From NCBI GenBank assembly GCA_964352985.1, contig CAYGUK010000019.1, positions 1 to 48,526 of the forward strand: a DNA stretch of 48,526 bases, in the 5' to 3' direction. The position numbers and the translations under genes were made by a program. Positions within the stretch are counted from its first letter, which is position 1. Every line of letters starts with the position of its first letter. Below are positions 17,183 to 26,151 of this stretch, piece by piece. The stretch is from CAYGUK01 sp964352985 (GTDB taxonomy: Bacteria > Pseudomonadota > Gammaproteobacteria > JAHCLG01). The notes under the pieces are model-generated. The model saw only the letters and a program-made list of their open reading frames with translations. It had not been told where the DNA came from and did not search any database.

Positions 17183-19018
17183 ATGAGTAATAATCATTTT
17201 TATTCCCCTTGGGTTAAGCAAATTTTGTCAAGTCAATCTCAAATTAAATTAGTATCAAATAACCATATTAACGGAAAAATTATATTTGCAGCAAACACCA
17301 ACTCTGAGCAATCTATGACTAATTCTGCTGTAAATCAAAGAAATTATCAAACAAATAGCGAAAAAAACATTAAAAATCAAAATGATAATTTAGAAAAACA
17401 AGATATTAATACGCCTGATACAACGGATAAAAAATATTTTCAAGCAACAGAAAATCCCGAAAATAATCCTAATAACGAAGAAACTTCGAGTTCAGACCAT
17501 AATACATTTAATCCCTTCGAGCCGATTAGTTCGATTGCCGCACATTTTTTAGGGTTTCAACATTTTTCTGATAATGGTGCGAGTGAAAACTCATTAACGC
17601 ATTTTTTTAAAAATAATAAACAAGGGAATGAATTTCATCAACTAAATCTAAACGTGTTACATGGCGAAATTGGATTAACAACACCTGGAAATGTCTTGGT
17701 CTCTTTAAGCTTTATTGAAAATATATTTCATAATACGATTATTTTTAATACTCAACAATATTTTTCAATTGGTAATATCTATACGCCAGCCTTATTTGTC
17801 AATTTTCCACCCGTTGCGAAATATGACTTTTTTGTGTTTAGTAATTTTGATAACGCTTTTATAAAGCCTGCGGGTTCTTTGCCAAATGTCTTGGCGAATG
17901 ATATCGATATTAATGGCGATCAACTCCGTGCAATATTAAAAAGCACAATTGTTGATAATACAGGTGCAACAGGTGCTTATGATTTTTTAGTTAATCCATT
18001 CACAGGAGAAGTGTTTTACCAAAATACAGATATACCTTTTAGTCCAATTCAATCTGGTAATGTTCATTTTCTTTATTCAACTCAAGATGCGTCAAGTACT
18101 TCTCAACCAACTTATGCTTTTATTATGAATATTGATTTTTTTGGTTTTTTACATGAGGGTATAAATGGAACGTATGGTGCTGAAAATATATTTTTAACAG
18201 AATCAATTACGATCAATTCGCTTGCAGATATAAATCCCAATATTAATAATGTTTCTCCTTTTAATGATGATGCAATATTCGCAGCCTCAGGTTCAAATAA
18301 TATCGCAGGTGATGTATTAAATTTTTCGCAAATAATTAACATTGATACGGCTTTATTATTTGGTCCACAGTCTCCCGCTCGAGCAGAATTAATTAGCCAA
18401 AGCGGTGATGATTTAATTGTGGGTCATAACTTTGATGATACCTTATTTGGTGATGGTAATAATTTAAATTTCACGTTTAATTTAGATGACTCAATTAATG
18501 GTATAGGTATAGACTCAGCTATTAAACATACCGCAGGGAATGATGTCGTTTATGGAAATTTAGGCACAGATATTTTATTTGGCGATTGGGCAAATATTAA
18601 TTTAATCCTCAATACTTTTACAAGCACTGCGCCTATTTCAGCGAATGTTGAAATAAGATTTGGTCAAGATATATTAATTGGTGGACCTGGATTTGATTTA
18701 CTTTATGGTGATCTTAATCCAGTCGCATTAAATCCTAATTCTTTACCACCCGACCTTACTTTAATACGTGCTTCAGATATTTTTATTTTTGAACCGGGTA
18801 TGAATGCTGATATTATTGGTGATTTTGAATCGAATAGAGATTTTATAGATTTAAAACAATTTAATATACCCGGAAATACCAATCAAGAATAATTTGATAA
18901 TTTAAATATGACTACTGATGGTTCGGATACTTTAATTGATCTCGGTAATAATGATAAGATTTTATTAGCAAATATTGGTGATCTTAGCTTGCTTGATTCA
19001 AGCGACTTTATTTTTTAA
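17183..19018 (+). pseudogene. RTX-type secreted protein with in-frame stop before its secretion tail
   Basis: The frame encodes 569 residues to a TAA at 18890-18892 and then stays open for another 41 codons to 19018. Residues 1-110 are Asn/Gln-rich and low complexity. A middle part has NVLANDIDINGDQL, a cadherin-like/VCBS-type tandem domain. The C-terminal third has Ca2+-binding RTX-type turns (GNLGTDILFGD, GGPGFDLLYGD). The 41 codons past the stop read DGSDTLIDLGNNDKILL and end DSSDFIF, the standard type I secretion C-terminus. The short product therefore lacks its export signal. The ATG at 17183 has GGAG eight bases upstream. Probably a recently inactivated adhesin-like protein; no T1SS transporter genes are in the window. 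Confidence 0.8.
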
Positions 19019-19099
19019 CAGTCATATTTCATTCCTGCGTGAAACTTTACCCGTACTCTATCGTTATACTCATACTTTATTTTATAAGAGTGTGAGAAA

Positions 19100-19765
19100 A
19101 TGAATTATCAAATCAAAGATATACAGAATTATTTAGCAAAGCATTATTTGACGATAGAAAAACTCGCTGAGTTAAGTGGGGTAAATCAAGCGAAAATCCT
19201 ATTATATATTCAAACACAATGTATCCCGCCGCATTCATTTGAAGTCAGCCAAAGCCTCTCTATCACAAGTGGTTTGTTAAATGAGTGTGTAAATGAAGTT
19301 GTCATTAAATATTATCACCCCAGTTTAGTTAGCTGGATAATAACAGCCGTAAAATTAAATAGCGAATGTAACTTAACTGAAGTGGCTAAAAAAGTGAGAC
19401 AAGATTTTAATGAAAAATTTGAAACACTTTTTGGAACGAATATCACGCCTGGTTGTCAAGGACTTGACTGTGCTTGGGCATATTTAATGACAGGTGTTTG
19501 GGGTATTTGTTTAAAAGACATTACTGTCGAAAACATGGCTAAAAAAGAATTAAGTCGATTAGTGATATCAAATTTAGTAGAATCAAATGCAGAACAGGGA
19601 TTGAACTTAACCGAAGAACAACAATTACGCGAAGCAATTCTTAACTATGAAAGTGTGGTCACCGAGTTTGCGCCACACATTAAACCTATTAGTTCAAGAG
19701 TGCGAGAAGTCAATCGAGCAAAAGCTTTATTTTTACGAGACTGCATTAATGAAGTTGGAATTTGA
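19100..19765 (+). CDS. Hypothetical 221-residue protein, possibly DUF6058-like
   Basis: The protein is soluble. It starts with a segment that resembles a helix-turn-helix (YLTIEKLAELSGVNQAKILLYIQ, about 15-38), then CIPPHSFEV. A middle block reads GCQGLDCAWAYLMTGVWGICLKDITVENMAKKE. The overall pattern reminds me of DUF6058 proteins, but I cannot confirm this from memory. It overlaps the ArsR-type gene by 17 bases, so they are probably co-translated and work together. GAGAAA precedes the ATG. Confidence 0.6.
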   Translation: MNYQIKDIQNYLAKHYLTIEKLAELSGVNQAKILLYIQTQCIPPHSFEVSQSLSITSGLLNECVNEVVIKYYHPSLVSWIITAVKLNSECNLTEVAKKVRQDFNEKFETLFGTNITPGCQGLDCAWAYLMTGVWGICLKDITVENMAKKELSRLVISNLVESNAEQGLNLTEEQQLREAILNYESVVTEFAPHIKPISSRVREVNRAKALFLRDCINEVGI

Positions 19766-20438
19766 TATTGCAAAAGTAGCACAATTAATTGGTGATCCCT
19801 CACGGGCAGCCATATTGGTCGCACTAATGCAAGCAAATGCCTTAACTGCTGGTGAGCTTGCTATGGTGACAAATATATCCGCGCAAGCTGCGAGTAATCA
19901 TTTAAAAAAATTAATGACGGCCAAACTTATTATTTGTCAACACGCGGGTCGCCATCGTTATTATCGTTTAGCTTCTCATCATGTTGCAACAGTTTTAGAA
20001 TCGTTAGCGATAGTCACCAATAAAAAAATAACCTCACCACTTCATAAACATTTAGATAAAGAAATATGTTTTGCTCGAACCTGTTATGATCATATCGCTG
20101 GTGAATTAGGCATTCAGATTATTCAATCAATAATTAAAAGTAACATGATTAAGCAACATGATAATCACTATGAGGTCAGTCAAAAAGGATTAAAATATTT
20201 TGCTTCATTAAATATTGATTGTCAAAGTTTACAAAAGCAACGCAGAATTTTCGCTAAACCTTGTTTAGATTGGACACAACGAAATTTTCATTTGGCTGGT
20301 AGTTTAGGCAAAGCATTATTAGACTATTTTTTTCAAGAACGACTTGTCATAAAACATCAATCAAAAGCCCGTGTACTTGTGTTAACGACTAAAGGTAAAA
20401 TCTGGTTAAAAGAACAATTGAATATTAAATTATCCTGA
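19749..20438 (+). CDS. ArsR-family regulator with C-terminal extension
   Basis: From the ATG at 19749 the product is 229 residues: an N-terminal ArsR winged helix (IGDPSRAAILVALMQANALTAGELAMVTNISAQAASNHLKKL, about 8-50; wing AGRHRYYRLAS) and about 140 further residues with CFARTCYDHIAGELG. This longer architecture is common among ArsR-like proteins and differs from the 99-residue repressor at 7517-7816. A start further upstream would lie deep inside the previous gene, so I chose 19749. It overlaps the upstream gene by 17 bases. The signal sensed is unknown; Cys residues in CFARTC could take part. Confidence 0.8.
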   Translation: MKLEFDIAKVAQLIGDPSRAAILVALMQANALTAGELAMVTNISAQAASNHLKKLMTAKLIICQHAGRHRYYRLASHHVATVLESLAIVTNKKITSPLHKHLDKEICFARTCYDHIAGELGIQIIQSIIKSNMIKQHDNHYEVSQKGLKYFASLNIDCQSLQKQRRIFAKPCLDWTQRNFHLAGSLGKALLDYFFQERLVIKHQSKARVLVLTTKGKIWLKEQLNIKLS

Positions 20439-20467
20439 GATCATTTTGACATCGTAACAAAATGATC
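20439..20467. terminator. Shared hairpin between convergent genes
   Basis: GATCATTTTG and CAAAATGATC form a perfect 10 bp stem with a nine-base loop. The convergent ArsR (stop 20438) and LysR (stop 20441) genes are two bases apart, so the hairpin lies in the last codons of the LysR gene and can serve both directions. Confidence 0.65.
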
Positions 20468-21307
20468 AATCACTGATTGAGATTTATTTGATTGGAAAGG
20501 TACTTTAGGATAATAAATTTTTAATTCTAAATTTTGTGATTGATAGTTTGGTAATATTCGTTGGAGTTCACCCTTTTGCAGATATTGCTCAGCAAAAATA
20601 TTCGCAGCATAGATAATTCCCAAGCCTCTTGATGCATAACAATACATTGAAGTACCCGTATCACTAATATAATTTCCAGAGGGATAATACAATTTATTAT
20701 TTAATTCCCATGCTCGATCTTGATAAGATAAACAATTATGATGTAATAAATCTTCTGGTTTTTTTATTTGCTTATGAGTGTTTAAATATTGTGGTGAAGC
20801 ATAACAAGCACGATGATAATGCTTAAGTGTTTTGCCCACAACTTCATTTTTGTTTAAAACAAATTGATCTAAACCAATAAAAATATCAATACCTTCTTCA
20901 ATTAAATTTATAGGATAAATAAAGGGTTTCACGATATAAGTAATACTCGGAAAAGTAGATATACAATCAAATAACCAATTATCGAGCGGCGAATAATTTA
21001 ATATATTAGACGGACAACCTATCACTATATTACCCTCGGGCTTTTTGTTTTTATCTTCTAATACTAATTGCATATTGTTAAATTCTTCCAACCAAGGTTT
21101 TAAGCGCGATAATAAATGGGCACCACTCTCGGTGATATTAACTCGACGTGTGGTACGAATAAATAAGGTCGTTTTAAGTTCAGTTTCAAGCCACTTGATA
21201 TATTTAGTGACGATAGCGGTATTTATCCCAAGTGCTCTTGCAGCCAGTGAAAAATTAGAGGTTTGAGCAACTTTTATAAATATATCAAAGCCTTGCATCC
21301 AATCCAT
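20441..21307 (-). CDS. LysR-family transcriptional regulator
   Basis: The 288-residue protein has the N-terminal LysR helix-turn-helix (FIKVAQTSNFSLAARALGINTAIVTKYIKWLETELKTTLFIRTTRRVNITESG, about 10-62), where the usual S.V(S/T)..I..LE is NTAIVTKYIKWLE. A periplasmic-binding-like effector domain follows (about 92-285). Similar proteins control aromatic or oxidative functions, but no target adjoins: it is divergent from the LuxR gene, with 111 bp between start codons. Two ATGs (codons 1 and 4) are possible starts. Confidence 0.9.
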   Translation of the reverse strand: MDWMQGFDIFIKVAQTSNFSLAARALGINTAIVTKYIKWLETELKTTLFIRTTRRVNITESGAHLLSRLKPWLEEFNNMQLVLEDKNKKPEGNIVIGCPSNILNYSPLDNWLFDCISTFPSITYIVKPFIYPINLIEEGIDIFIGLDQFVLNKNEVVGKTLKHYHRACYASPQYLNTHKQIKKPEDLLHHNCLSYQDRAWELNNKLYYPSGNYISDTGTSMYCYASRGLGIIYAANIFAEQYLQKGELQRILPNYQSQNLELKIYYPKVPFQSNKSQSVIDHFVTMSK

Positions 21308-21418
21308 TATTTACAATCCGTAAACATTAAATTTATATTTTAGCATATTGTATATAATCAGCAAGCGTTATAACATATCATAAACAGTTTGACGCATCAC
21401 TATGAAACGAGCAGCATC

Positions 21419-22306
21419 ATGTATCAAAGAACATTTAAAGAAAACCACATTGAAAATAGTAGTTGTGAAAAAGTTGATAAAATTTGTTCACCCTTGAAAC
21501 AAGTGTTGAATATCAATTATTTTTCCTACCAACGATATTATACTAATTGGAAAATGTTTGTTTTACAAAATCGAAATGATTGGGCTAAATATTTTTATGA
21601 TAATCAACTTTATTTGGAATTTGATGTATTACCAAATATCATTAAAAATAAAATCATTTTTTCAGATGATTTGCCCACAGACAGCAATACTTATAAAAAA
21701 ATAATTAAGCCAGCAAATGATTTATTTGATATGCATTATATGATTGCTATTCCAATATTTAATTTAAACTATTTTGAATTGGTAATATTAGGTTTTCCTA
21801 AAGAGGAAAAAAATGTAGAAAGAAAAGTTATTTTGCATTTAGATTATATTAAAAAATTTATTTTATATTTTAAAGAAAAAGCCGCTAGTCTCATTGAAAT
21901 TGCCAGTCAAACACGCTTTCCGGTTTCGGGTAATTTTAAAGAGAATGCTAAAAAAAATGTACATGAAGAACACCTAAGTTTTAATCCTAATATATTAGAT
22001 ATTATTGATGTGAAAAGATATTATTTGCTAGGTACAGAAGAAGATGTTTATTTTACTCGTCGTGAAATGGATTGTATTTATTTATTAGTTGAAGATCAAA
22101 AATATGTTCATATCGCTGAAATGTTAAATCTTTCTACTAAAACAATTTATGAATATATTGAGAATATAAAATTTAAACTTGCCTGTGATAGCAAAGTTAA
22201 ATTCAATAAAAAATTACAACAGCTTGCAATGTTAAATAATCTTGAAAAAGATTTCACCTTAACATTAAAAGATAAATACTTTAAAGAGTTTTATCAAAAT
22301 CTTTAA
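21419..22306 (+). CDS. LuxR-type HTH regulator
   Basis: A 295-residue protein with a poorly conserved N-terminal domain (about 1-200) and a C-terminal LuxR/GerE helix-turn-helix: YFTRREMDCIYLLVEDQKYVHIAEMLNLSTKTIYEYIENIKFKL (about 217-260). The N-terminal half (WKMFVLQNRNDWAKYFYDN) parallels the pseudogene at 33313-34193 (WLKYGWENQIEQ), so the two are paralogues. No receiver or autoinducer signature is clear. The reading could begin ten codons earlier at TTG; the ATG at 21419 is preferred. The target genes are unknown. Confidence 0.8.
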   Translation: MYQRTFKENHIENSSCEKVDKICSPLKQVLNINYFSYQRYYTNWKMFVLQNRNDWAKYFYDNQLYLEFDVLPNIIKNKIIFSDDLPTDSNTYKKIIKPANDLFDMHYMIAIPIFNLNYFELVILGFPKEEKNVERKVILHLDYIKKFILYFKEKAASLIEIASQTRFPVSGNFKENAKKNVHEEHLSFNPNILDIIDVKRYYLLGTEEDVYFTRREMDCIYLLVEDQKYVHIAEMLNLSTKTIYEYIENIKFKLACDSKVKFNKKLQQLAMLNNLEKDFTLTLKDKYFKEFYQNL

Positions 22307-22313
22307 TTAATTT

Positions 22314-23042
22314 TTATTCAATATGTCTATATTTAAATTGTGAAGGAACTGTTTTTAGTAATAAATGATCGATTGATAAGGCATTTTTTTGATAGATAAA
22401 AGGTCGTCTTGGAAATATTCGATCATCAATCCAATATTGACTCCAAGCATGTGTGGTTGTAATACAAGTTTTTGCAAATCCGGGTAAATGATATTTCACT
22501 TGTAAATTGAGGCAGCCAGTTAAAAATAAATCAATATAAGATTGCACGATTGGGCAAGATTTAGTAGCAATTTTAAACATTTTTTTGGGTGTTAAATAGA
22601 CCCAATATTGAGCATGGTTAATTCTGCTCTGAGATAAAAATTTAATTTTTTGAGGTGCTATTTGATAACGGCAATAACCTTTTTCACGCTCGTCAAACTG
22701 ATATACATCACTGGAGTTGTCAGCATGATATACCACGGCATTCATCACAGAGTTGGGCTTAACAATGACGCCTAAAAATGTTGTCATTAAGCCACCAGGA
22801 ACCAAATCACACACATTCATATACCAACCGCGTTGTAATCCTGTCACCATCACTGGAAGATTTTGGCCGACTTCGTTGTCAGTTCTTGTTTTAGATTTAG
22901 TATTCATGAGAGAGCCATATCCTATAATATACTGTACTTTAGCGCTATCTATTGGCGGATGACAGTTTTCACCAAGACATGCTACAGTAAAAAAAAGATA
23001 AATAAATATAAGTAAAAAACGGATAGCGTTAATTTTTTGCAT
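22314..23042 (-). CDS. Exported gamma-glutamylcyclotransferase-like protein
   Basis: After a hydrophobic signal sequence (MQKINAIRFLLIFIYLFFTVAC) the mature protein begins a GGCT fold: YIIGYGSLMN near 38-47 is the substrate-binding YGSL loop, and FDEREKGYCRYQI carries the Glu in the position of the catalytic acid. The C-terminal 90 residues contain HLPGFAKTCITTTHAWSQYWIDDRIFPRRPF. The ATG at 23042 is chosen over a TTG five codons earlier because GAGAG lies seven bases upstream. The family makes 5-oxoproline from gamma-glutamyl amino acids; export suggests action on periplasmic gamma-glutamyl compounds. TVAC could be a weak lipobox. Confidence 0.75.
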   Translation of the reverse strand: MQKINAIRFLLIFIYLFFTVACLGENCHPPIDSAKVQYIIGYGSLMNTKSKTRTDNEVGQNLPVMVTGLQRGWYMNVCDLVPGGLMTTFLGVIVKPNSVMNAVVYHADNSSDVYQFDEREKGYCRYQIAPQKIKFLSQSRINHAQYWVYLTPKKMFKIATKSCPIVQSYIDLFLTGCLNLQVKYHLPGFAKTCITTTHAWSQYWIDDRIFPRRPFIYQKNALSIDHLLLKTVPSQFKYRHIE

Positions 23043-23127
23043 TTGTTTAACTCTCAAATAAATTCTGAATTTTAATCGAAAGTTACATTTTACTCAAATA
23101 TTGTTGAAAAGCAGTCAGAGAGTCTAT

Positions 23128-23268
23128 TTATTCTGGTTGTACCGTATCAATTTTTTTAAATTGTGATGGTAGTAGAACGCCTATCATTACACCCATGATA
23201 ATAGCCGATTCGTTATATAACTTAATACAATAATTAACAGAGTCATAACCAATTTGAGCTATGAGCAT
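23128..23268 (-). CDS. Small membrane ORF, possibly decayed
   Basis: An ATG at 23268 opens 46 codons with one hydrophobic helix (ESAIIMGVMIGVLLPSQFKK). Upstream the same frame is open for 11 more codons and looks like a continuation (KKNYNNLFFLMLIAQIGYDS). An out-of-frame ATG-AAAAAA-G lies just before it, so loss of one A would create MKKNYNN. It may be a frameshifted remnant of a 60-residue membrane protein, or chance. Confidence 0.25.
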   Translation of the reverse strand: MLIAQIGYDSVNYCIKLYNESAIIMGVMIGVLLPSQFKKIDTVQPE

Positions 23269-23445
23269 TAGAAAAAATAAATTATTATAATTCTTCTTTT
23301 TTCATTATAGATATTTGTCAAAATTGCTCGTCATATTGCAAGTCATTATTATTTAAAACAATCACCCAAGCACACTCGGCTTAAAGATTTGACTCATTAT
23401 CAATGTTTTTTATATAGCGATATACATCAAATAAAATGATGGGAA

Positions 23446-23480
23446 TTTGGGTGTAAAGAACTTAAGACTTTACACCTCAA
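23446..23480. terminator. Strong hairpin of uncertain role
   Basis: GGTGTAAAG (23450-23458) and CTTTACACC (23468-23476) pair perfectly around nine bases, and flanking TTTG/CAAA extend the stem. No long T run follows, and no gene ends nearby. It could be a terminator remnant, a small-RNA end or the end of a lost element. Confidence 0.35.
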
Positions 23481-24149
23481 ACCTTATTTATATTCAAACA
23501 CTATTATTATCTAAAAACACTTAGCCTACACCATCATGGCGTTGCTTTATTAAGCGTATTATTATGTGAAAAACTGGTTGCTGCTGGACAATTGATTTAG
23601 TGTATAAAAAGGTGAACATTGAGTCCAAATCGAGATGTTTGATCTATCAGCATCGCAATATTCTCCCTAAACGGGGCAACGCTTTGATCGATATTTTAAG
23701 AAGAGAATAAATTGAATTTATAATGTCTCTAGTTAGCTTGTTTCATTCCCAATGGTGATGTAAAAAATCATTTACTTTTGCACTGTTTGGCGTATATTCG
23801 CCTTAGTCGTATTATTCGTGATAATTGTAAACCATCGCTAGAGTTGGAATGGTAAATATGCAAAAGTATCTAAAATCTTTGCTAGAGTTAATTCAATTAA
23901 CCTTGTCTGATTTAGTCATTTGTATCTGTGTATTTCAGATGAGATTGTCAGTTAGAAAAGGTAGTTTAAATGAAAAGTGATCTTCGACTTAATGAATCAA
24001 AACTTTTCAAGGCAAATCAACTTTTTCATTCACCTCCCTCTCAAAAAGGACACAAATAATAGATACTCGATATGTTCAGTTAAAAAAGTCTAATGGCGAA
24101 AAGTTGAGAAGAGCCAAACTTAACAACAAGAAATTATAGTGAACTTAAC

Positions 24150-25109
24150 ATGATATTAAATCACATTGAACTAACCGAAATACCGCCATTCACCAAAAAC
24201 TTCGGTAAATTAAATATGATTAAAGATCCACTCGGTAACTGGTGGCAAATTCCTTATATGATTGCAAAAGGGGATACCGGTAAATGCATCGGTATCACTG
24301 CGGCTTTACATGGCAATGAGTTAAATGGTGTTTCTGTTATTCATTCTCTATGGAAATCAATTGATGTAAATAAATTAACTGGGACAATTATTCTCATTCC
24401 CGTACTCAATGTTCCTGGCTTTTTAAATGGTACGCGAGAATTTTCAGATGGCAAAGATTTAAATCGACTGATGCCAGGTGCGCCCAATGGCACCTCATCA
24501 GAAGTATACGCGAATGCTATTGTCAAAAAATTACTGCTGCATTTTGATTATTTTATCGATTTGCATACCGCGAGTTTTGGACACATCAATTCTTTTTACG
24601 TTAAAGCCAATCTCAATCATTCTGAAATCTACAAAATGGCGTTAGCTCAATCTCCCCAGATCATAGTGAATCAGCCAGGGCCAAAAGGTTCACTTAGAAG
24701 TGAAGCTGAAAAACAACGCATCTCCGCGTTGACGATTGAAGCGGGCAATCCGAATTTATTTCAGGACAAATTTTTAAAACTGAGTCTTTTAGGCTTGAAA
24801 AATACATTAAAGATATTAAATATGATATCAGATGATGGTGAAATAAATAATGAAGACAAGCCTGTTATTTGCCAAGAATCATATTGGAATTATGCGAATC
24901 ATGCTGGTATTCTAAGTGTTCTACCTGGTTTAACGGATAAAGTCAGAGAAGGTGAGATAATTGCGACAATAATTGATATTTATGGTGAGTTAATTGATAC
25001 CATCAAGGCACCTTTTGATGCAGTCGTCATAGGCAAATCGACAAATCCAGTCTGCCAGGTCGGATCACGTGTAATACATTTGGGGATTGTTAATGATGCA
25101 AACGAATAA
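24150..25109 (+). CDS. Succinylglutamate desuccinylase/aspartoacylase-family deacylase
   Basis: A 319-residue zinc hydrolase with metal motif H54-G-N-E57 (AALHGNELNGVSVIHSL), substrate-binding DLNRLMPG and third ligand FIDLHTASFGH, plus the C-terminal beta domain (IKAPFDAVVIGKSTNPVCQVG). It is a paralogue of the product of 10991-12016 but tied to a different operon. Aspartoacylase relatives release acyl groups from N-acyl aspartate or glutamate. Next to DUF1611 and an epimerase, deacylation of an N-acyl L-amino acid is a plausible role. No clear Shine-Dalgarno precedes the ATG. It overlaps the next gene by 17 bases. Confidence 0.87.
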   Translation: MILNHIELTEIPPFTKNFGKLNMIKDPLGNWWQIPYMIAKGDTGKCIGITAALHGNELNGVSVIHSLWKSIDVNKLTGTIILIPVLNVPGFLNGTREFSDGKDLNRLMPGAPNGTSSEVYANAIVKKLLLHFDYFIDLHTASFGHINSFYVKANLNHSEIYKMALAQSPQIIVNQPGPKGSLRSEAEKQRISALTIEAGNPNLFQDKFLKLSLLGLKNTLKILNMISDDGEINNEDKPVICQESYWNYANHAGILSVLPGLTDKVREGEIIATIIDIYGELIDTIKAPFDAVVIGKSTNPVCQVGSRVIHLGIVNDANE

Positions 25110-26151
25110 ACCAAATAAAAAAGTGAAAATAAGTCGAGAAGTTGAAGAACTCAGTCAAATTGTCAAAGATAATTCATTATCAGCAAGATCACGATTAGAT
25201 GCGTTTGAAGATATCATTAGTTTAGATATTGGTGATACTTCACTTAACCGCGCCAGAAATTTAGAACGCGATATCGATATTCGCCAGCTCTACATCAAGT
25301 ATGAAGGCGAAAATCCAACAGGCACGCACAAAGATCGCATTGCTTTTTCACAAGTGCAAGATGCGTTACGTCGTGGTTACGATATTATTTGCATTGCAAC
25401 CTGTGGCAATTATGGAATGTCTATGTCTTATGCGACAGATATCGCTAATATGAAATGCAAAATTTATATCCCTGAACAATACCATACAAAACGAATTGTC
25501 GACATGGAGCAATATAATGTCGAAATTATTCGTGTTCCTGGCACCTATGAAGATGCGGTTAGAATATCAAGTCAACAAGCACTTGAACATGGATGGTATG
25601 ATGCCAATCCGGGGGGGGTCAATACTTCATTACAAATTATGACTTACTCATTAATCGCAAATGAAATTTATGATCAATTGCGAGATGCGCCGAGAATAAT
25701 TGCAATGCCAGTTTCAAATGGAACCTTATTAGCAGGTGTTTATCGTGGATTTATGAGTTTATATAAACGCGGTAAAACATCGAGAGTGCCAAGAATTATT
25801 GCGGGATCGGCTGCGAAAAAAAATCCTATCATTAGTTCATTTTTGGCAGGCCTAGATTATTGCCAAGATTTAGATCCCAGCATCATAAAGGAAACAGCCA
25901 TTAATGAACCCTTAATTAACTGGCACAGTTATGATGGTAATGAAGCATTATCAGCAATTATCGAATCGGAGGGTTCAGCTTATAATATTAGTGATAATAA
26001 AATGATAGCAATGAGTAGTTTTTTACATAAACATGAAGGCTATAGAATTATTCCCGCTGCCACAGCAGGTTTAGTTGCTTTATTAGAAATGAATAAAAAA
26101 CATAATTTAGTGAATGACAGATATGTCGCAGTTATTACAGGAAAATATTAG
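25093..26151 (+). CDS. Threonine-synthase-like PLP enzyme (fold type II)
   Basis: The 352-residue protein belongs to the tryptophan synthase beta superfamily. The PLP lysine is K80 in ENPTGTHKDR, where threonine synthase has NPTGSFKDR. ATCGNYGMSMSYATD is the substrate and phosphate-contact Asn loop (normally S.GN.G.A.A), and MPVSNGTLLAGVYRG is the glycine-rich PLP phosphate loop. Replacement of SFKDR by THKDR, and of the first Ser by Cys in TCGN, suggests a substrate other than phosphohomoserine. The reaction is unknown. GGGGA lies six bases before the ATG at 25093. It ends directly at the DUF1611 start. Confidence 0.85.
   Translation: MMQTNKPNKKVKISREVEELSQIVKDNSLSARSRLDAFEDIISLDIGDTSLNRARNLERDIDIRQLYIKYEGENPTGTHKDRIAFSQVQDALRRGYDIICIATCGNYGMSMSYATDIANMKCKIYIPEQYHTKRIVDMEQYNVEIIRVPGTYEDAVRISSQQALEHGWYDANPGGVNTSLQIMTYSLIANEIYDQLRDAPRIIAMPVSNGTLLAGVYRGFMSLYKRGKTSRVPRIIAGSAAKKNPIISSFLAGLDYCQDLDPSIIKETAINEPLINWHSYDGNEALSAIIESEGSAYNISDNKMIAMSSFLHKHEGYRIIPAATAGLVALLEMNKKHNLVNDRYVAVITGKY

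Larger units (their letters stand above)
23043..24149. other. Long gene-poor region, about 1.1 kb
   Basis: No convincing gene was found. It holds a 46-codon open frame (23128-23268), a strong hairpin (23446-23480) and short peptides that look like eroded coding sequence, for example ILPKRGNALIDILRRE near 23660-23710 and YIRLSRIIRDNCKPSLELEW near 23790-23850. I could not match these to a family. The last 150 bp should hold the promoter of the operon starting at 24150; no clear -35/-10 pair or Shine-Dalgarno stood out. Confidence 0.6.

Noticed and set aside
21419..22306. Quorum-sensing LuxR with an autoinducer-binding domain
   Set aside because: No autoinducer-domain signature or luxI-type gene is visible; only the HTH is certain.
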